NCBI GenBank assembly: GCA_937135955.1
Contig: CAKZOB010000024.1
Coordinates: 16,626 to 80,625 of the forward strand
Source of the DNA: an uncultured Anaerolineales bacterium
GTDB lineage: Bacteria; Chloroflexota; Anaerolineae; Aggregatilineales; Aggregatilineaceae
Reading direction: 5' to 3'
Length of the DNA: 64,000 nucleotides
Below the pieces are notes generated by a model. That model had not been told where the DNA came from and searched no databases. It was given only the letters and a program-made list of their open reading frames with translations. The translations under genes and the position numbers were made by a program. Below are positions 61,333 through 64,000 of this stretch, in pieces (the stretch's first letter is position 1; every line of letters starts with the position of its first letter).

Positions 61333-61731
61333 CTATCCCTGAGGCACAGGAGCAGGCGTGGGGGTAGGACGATAGAGTTGCATGATGGCGGGCAGGTTCT
61401 CCGGCCCGATCAATGCCTCCACGAGCGCTACCATGACAGGAATCGCGGGGATATTGCTCTGGCTGATGTAGCGCTCGGTCAATTCGATGACATAGTCAAT
61501 GGTGTTGGGCTTGCCCAATGGCCGCAGACGCTCAAGCGCCGCCTCAATGTCACGATCCACCTGATACCCCTCCGCCACCATCAGCGTGTACTCTTCCTGA
61601 TAGCGCGGGGCAAGTGCCGCAAGCGGACTGTTCCGATATTCCACAGGGAACGGCCCCCACCCCAGGAAGATTCCCGTGGACAGACCAACCAGCAGCCCCA
61701 CCAGCAATGATCCGATGCATCGTTTCGCCAT
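61333..61731 (-). CDS. Small membrane-anchored paralog of the neighbouring protein
   Basis: The 132-residue protein has an N-terminal transmembrane helix (about 7-25) and a helical extracytoplasmic module with PVEYRNSPLAALAPRYQEEY and AALERLRPLGKPN, ending in IMQLYRPTPTPAPVPQ. The same order (helix, ERN/YRN, EEY/EDY, RLR, LYRP, PT-linker) is found in the gene downstream, so they are paralogs made by tandem duplication or a co-selected pair. No named family was recognised. ATG 61731; the downstream start lies within a few bases of its stop. Confidence 0.75.
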   Translation of the reverse strand: MAKRCIGSLLVGLLVGLSTGIFLGWGPFPVEYRNSPLAALAPRYQEEYTLMVAEGYQVDRDIEAALERLRPLGKPNTIDYVIELTERYISQSNIPAIPVMVALVEALIGPENLPAIMQLYRPTPTPAPVPQG

Positions 61732-61786
61732 GGTATCCCGTCACGTCCTTGGGGCGCGTGCAAAATGTTATCAGGCCGTTTGCTAC

Positions 61787-61829
61787 ACACTCCCGCGTCA
61801 AGCAAATCGCTGACAACTTTGCACGCACC
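61787..61829 (-). repeat. Dispersed 44-base element, copy 2
   Basis: Matches 51359-51402 (about 38 of 44 positions). Minus-strand core GCAAAGTTGTCAGC (61822-61809). It lies about 60-100 bases upstream of the start at 61731, the same strand relation as copy 1 to its gene. Confidence 0.65.
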
Positions 61830-61885
61830 GTCCTTGTAGACCGGTATTCTCCCCCCTGTTATAATCTTCTCTGCGACTTCGGACA

Positions 61886-61928
61886 AGAAGAAAAAACGCA
61901 AGGGCCGGGAAGCGCATATCCCCGGCCC
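61886..61928 (-). terminator. Intrinsic terminator after tRNA-Leu
   Basis: A perfect 8-bp stem, GGGCCGGG (61902-61909) with CCCGGCCC (61921-61928), is followed on the minus strand by TTGCGTTTTTTCTTCTT. It starts 10 bases after the tRNA 3' end. Confidence 0.88.
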
Positions 61929-61937
61929 GGTATTGAG

Positions 61938-62024
<87 letters not shown>

Positions 62025-62036
62025 CAGTCGGTTGAT

Positions 62037-62065
62037 AGTATATGCAGTTTTTCGCTTGTCGTCAA
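62037..62065 (-). promoter_or_regulatory. Strong sigma-70 promoter for tRNA-Leu
   Basis: On the minus strand TTGACG (62065-62060) and TATACT (62042-62037) are 17 bases apart, and the tRNA starts 12 bases after the -10 box. It is divergent from the sigma factor gene. Confidence 0.8.
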
Positions 62066-62084
62066 TGCCGGGGCCGCCTGACAC

Positions 62085-62714
62085 ATGGCAGAAACCCAAC
62101 TCATTGAGGCCGCCAGGCGAGGTGATCTCTCCGCCTTCAACCGCCTGGTGTTGACCTACCAGGATATGGCCTATTCGGTCGCTTATCGCATTCTGGGCGA
62201 CCCCGATACCGCCGCCGATGCGACTCAGGAAGCTTTCATCGCTGCCTACCGTAAGCTGCATCAGTTCCGTGGCGACCAGTTCAAACCCTGGCTGGTGCGC
62301 ATTGTCACTAACGCCTGCTACGACGAACTGCGCCGCCAGCGCCGCCGTCCCGCTGTGTCGCTGGAAAACTTCCACGAGACGCAGTCCGCCGAAGAGCCTG
62401 TGCTGCACAGTCACGCCGAGCATCCCGAACAGTACGTCCAGCGCAGCGAACTCAATGCGGCCATTCAGAACTGCTTGAATGGCCTACCCGACGATCAGCG
62501 CATTGTCACCGTGCTATCGGATATCGAGGGATATTCTTACCAAGACATAGCCTCTATGACCGGCTGGCCGGTGGGAACGGTCAAGTCGCGGCTGAGCCGT
62601 GCCCGCGGACGGCTGCGCGACTGTCTGCGCGCCGTACGGGAACTTTTGCCCGCCGAATACCGTCTACAGACAGAACAGCCTCGCCAGACGGGCGAGACAG
62701 AACAGGCACTCTGA
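62085..62714 (+). CDS. RNA polymerase sigma factor, ECF type
   Basis: The 209-residue protein has sigma-2 (about 10-85, with FNRLVLTYQDMAYSVAYRIL and DAADATQEAFIAAYRKLHQF plus FKPWLVRIVTNACYDELRRQ) and sigma-4 region 2 (about 125-185, ALPDDQR-like LPDDQRIVTVLSDIEGYSYQ and TGWPVGTVKSRLSRARGRL). No sigma-3 is present, so it is ECF-like. A membrane protein with anti-sigma features starts 10 bases downstream. Target promoters cannot be told. Confidence 0.95.
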   Translation: MAETQLIEAARRGDLSAFNRLVLTYQDMAYSVAYRILGDPDTAADATQEAFIAAYRKLHQFRGDQFKPWLVRIVTNACYDELRRQRRRPAVSLENFHETQSAEEPVLHSHAEHPEQYVQRSELNAAIQNCLNGLPDDQRIVTVLSDIEGYSYQDIASMTGWPVGTVKSRLSRARGRLRDCLRAVRELLPAEYRLQTEQPRQTGETEQAL

Positions 62715-62724
62715 GCCAGGTACC

Positions 62725-63678
62725 ATGCCCAACACACCGCTTCCCGATCGCGATCTTGAAATGCTCTCCGCCTATTTGGATGGCGAACTGCGCCCCTCAG
62801 AAAAAGACGCGCTCGAAGCACGTCTGGCTCGCGACGAGACGCTGCGCGCCGTGCTGGACGAATTGCGGGCCAATCGGCTGTTGTTGCGGCAGGCCCCCCG
62901 CCTGAAAGCTCCGCGCAGCTTTACCCTCGATCCTGCCGTATTCGGCCAGCGTTACCCCTGGTGGCGACGAGCGTTTTTTGGCAACCTGTTGCAGGTCAGC
63001 GGGACGCTTGGTGCAGCCGCAGCGATCGCGCTGATCGTGATCGGGCTGGTGATGAACATGAGTCAGCAGCCCGCCCCGGCTGTCAGTCCGCTTGCAGAAC
63101 TGGAAGTGGCCTCACAGCCCACGCAGGTTACCCCCTTGTTCACCGCGACCCCTCCGGAGACTGCCACCCTGCTGCCCCAGGGTACGCCCACGCCCTTCCC
63201 GACAGTCGCCTTACCCGCAGCCTCTGCTGCCGAAGAGGCCGCGCTGGCTGTTCCCGCGCCCATGTTGGAGCAGCCGGAACAACTTCCGCCCTCTCCTTTG
63301 CCAGAGATGTTCCCTGCTGACACATTCTCTGCAGAAGAAGGCGCTGGCGAAGCCGGAGCGTTCGGAATGGCCGCACCTCCCGGCGAAGTGCAGATGCGCG
63401 ATGCGCCTGCGATGACAGCCGTGCCCGCGACTATCGCCGGCAGCCCTCAGCCCACACTTGCCGCTATGGCGACGCCAGAGATTATCACCGGGAATGCAAT
63501 TGTAGCCCCGCCCAGCCCTTCGCCTGAGACGTCGCAGCCAGAGCGCGCCGCCGAACAACAGGTTTCCCCCTCCGAAGACAGGCCTCTGGCACGCTGGCTG
63601 CTGATCGGAGGAGGGGTTGTGCTCCTGGTGTCCGGAGTACTTTTTGCCGCTGGCTGGTGGAAAGGCCGCCGTCCATGA
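62725..63678 (+). CDS. Membrane-bound anti-sigma factor candidate with long PT-rich exported region
   Basis: The 317-residue protein begins with a short helical region (about 8-55, LEMLSAYLDGELRPSEKDALEARL) like the anti-sigma N-terminal domain, but has no HxxxCxxC zinc motif. A transmembrane helix lies at about 90-112, then a long Pro/Ala/Thr/Ser-rich exported region (about 115-285) and a second transmembrane helix at about 292-312. Position directly after the sigma gene supports an anti-sigma role, with control by the outside part. ATG 62725 is preferred to 62599, which would overlap the sigma gene. Confidence 0.8.
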   Translation: MPNTPLPDRDLEMLSAYLDGELRPSEKDALEARLARDETLRAVLDELRANRLLLRQAPRLKAPRSFTLDPAVFGQRYPWWRRAFFGNLLQVSGTLGAAAAIALIVIGLVMNMSQQPAPAVSPLAELEVASQPTQVTPLFTATPPETATLLPQGTPTPFPTVALPAASAAEEAALAVPAPMLEQPEQLPPSPLPEMFPADTFSAEEGAGEAGAFGMAAPPGEVQMRDAPAMTAVPATIAGSPQPTLAAMATPEIITGNAIVAPPSPSPETSQPERAAEQQVSPSEDRPLARWLLIGGGVVLLVSGVLFAAGWWKGRRP

Positions 63679-64000
63679 GATACCCGGCCAACTACTGCCA
63701 GGTCTGCGGAAATCCGCTGGAAGATCGCTTCGCACACGGCAAGGTGCGGCGTGTCTGTCCATCCTGCGGCTTCATTCACTTCGAGGACCCCAAAGTAGCT
63801 GTAGTTGCCGTGATCGAAGACCGAGGGCGGGTGTTATTGGTACGCCGCCGCTTCAATCCGGAAAAGGGCAAGTGGGCCTTGCCAGCAGGCTTCGTGGATG
63901 ACAGTGAAGACCCCGCCCAGGCCATTGTGCGCGAGGTCAAAGAAGAGACTGGCCTTGAAGTCGCTGTCACCGGCCTGCTAGATGTCAGCGCAGGCACAGG
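63675..64000 (+). CDS. NUDIX hydrolase with N-terminal zinc ribbon, 3' end outside window
   Basis: The start codon overlaps the upstream stop (ATGA). The first 108 residues are visible. An N-terminal zinc ribbon (CQVCGNPL..., CPSCGFIHFEDP) precedes a NUDIX domain with the box GFVDDSEDPAQAIVREVKEE plus TGL (residues 73-95), matching GX5EX7REUXEEXGU in full. Such proteins hydrolyse nucleoside diphosphate derivatives, such as NADH or ADP-ribose. Coupling to the anti-sigma gene suggests the same transcript. The end is not in the window. Confidence 0.95.
   Translation, partial: MRYPANYCQVCGNPLEDRFAHGKVRRVCPSCGFIHFEDPKVAVVAVIEDRGRVLLVRRRFNPEKGKWALPAGFVDDSEDPAQAIVREVKEETGLEVAVTGLLDVSAGT

Overview
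The window looks like a piece of a chromosome from a GC-rich (about 60 %) member of the Chloroflexota, probably near the Anaerolineae. This is an inference from content. The signs are many extracytoplasmic proteins with Pro/Thr-rich 'PTPT' linkers, a Tad/Flp machinery without secretin or outer-membrane parts, a DegS/DegU-type two-component pair and many multi-membrane GT-C-type proteins. There is no rRNA, phage, transposase or CRISPR array. I place 51 protein genes (the first and last cut by the window edge) and one tRNA.

Layout. 1-4514 (+): the end of a HypE/PurM-like AIR-synthase protein, a K+-independent proton-pumping pyrophosphatase and a histone-deacetylase-family amidohydrolase; fdhD lies convergent at 4528-5358 (-). 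5846-10866 (+): a membrane-anchored secreted protein, pth and mfd. 10981-18928 (-): read as folC, lon, an AlbA_2/HATPase regulator, a beta-propeller lipoprotein and a DegV protein. 19209-23562 (+): an FlgD-Ig-like surface protein, a PhnD-like binding lipoprotein and two GT2 glycosyltransferases.

23570-34382 (-): a LuxR-type response regulator and histidine kinase; then cpaB, cpaE, cpaF, tadB, tadC, comF and the ribosome hibernation factor gene, closed by a clear terminator; then an unassigned nucleotidyltransferase-like gene. 34503-45057 (-): a tightly packed run headed by a UspA-UspA-DUF389 fusion and followed by six multi-pass membrane proteins that look like GT-C glycosyltransferases or partners. 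These probably build a surface polymer or glycolipid, but no substrate can be read from the sequence.

45263-47010 (+): a small acidic protein and an MFS exporter. 47042-55432 (-): SDR-type threonine dehydrogenase, acpS, an inactive/active pair of M16 peptidases, UDP-glucose dehydrogenase, and a flippase-like membrane protein with an FAD oxidoreductase. 55637-57477 (-): a lone SWIM zinc-finger protein with its own promoter and terminator, and a PspC/toastrack envelope-stress pair. 57679-60364 (+): a double GNAT protein and an oligopeptide-type binding protein. 60431-62024 (-): two neighbouring paralogous membrane proteins and tRNA-Leu(CAA). 62085-64000 (+): an ECF-like sigma factor, a membrane anti-sigma candidate and a NUDIX hydrolase.

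The strongest unexplained signals are: a phased TGTGGGATA repeat family after mfd and upstream of folC; a dispersed GCAAAG-n-TGTCAGC element in three intergenic regions, with 44-bp and 43-bp copies about 10 kb apart; the paralogous pair at 60431-61731; a CpaE protein whose P-loop lysines are both missing; and the SWIM mini-protein with a long structured leader. No defence island or clearly new multi-gene system was seen.
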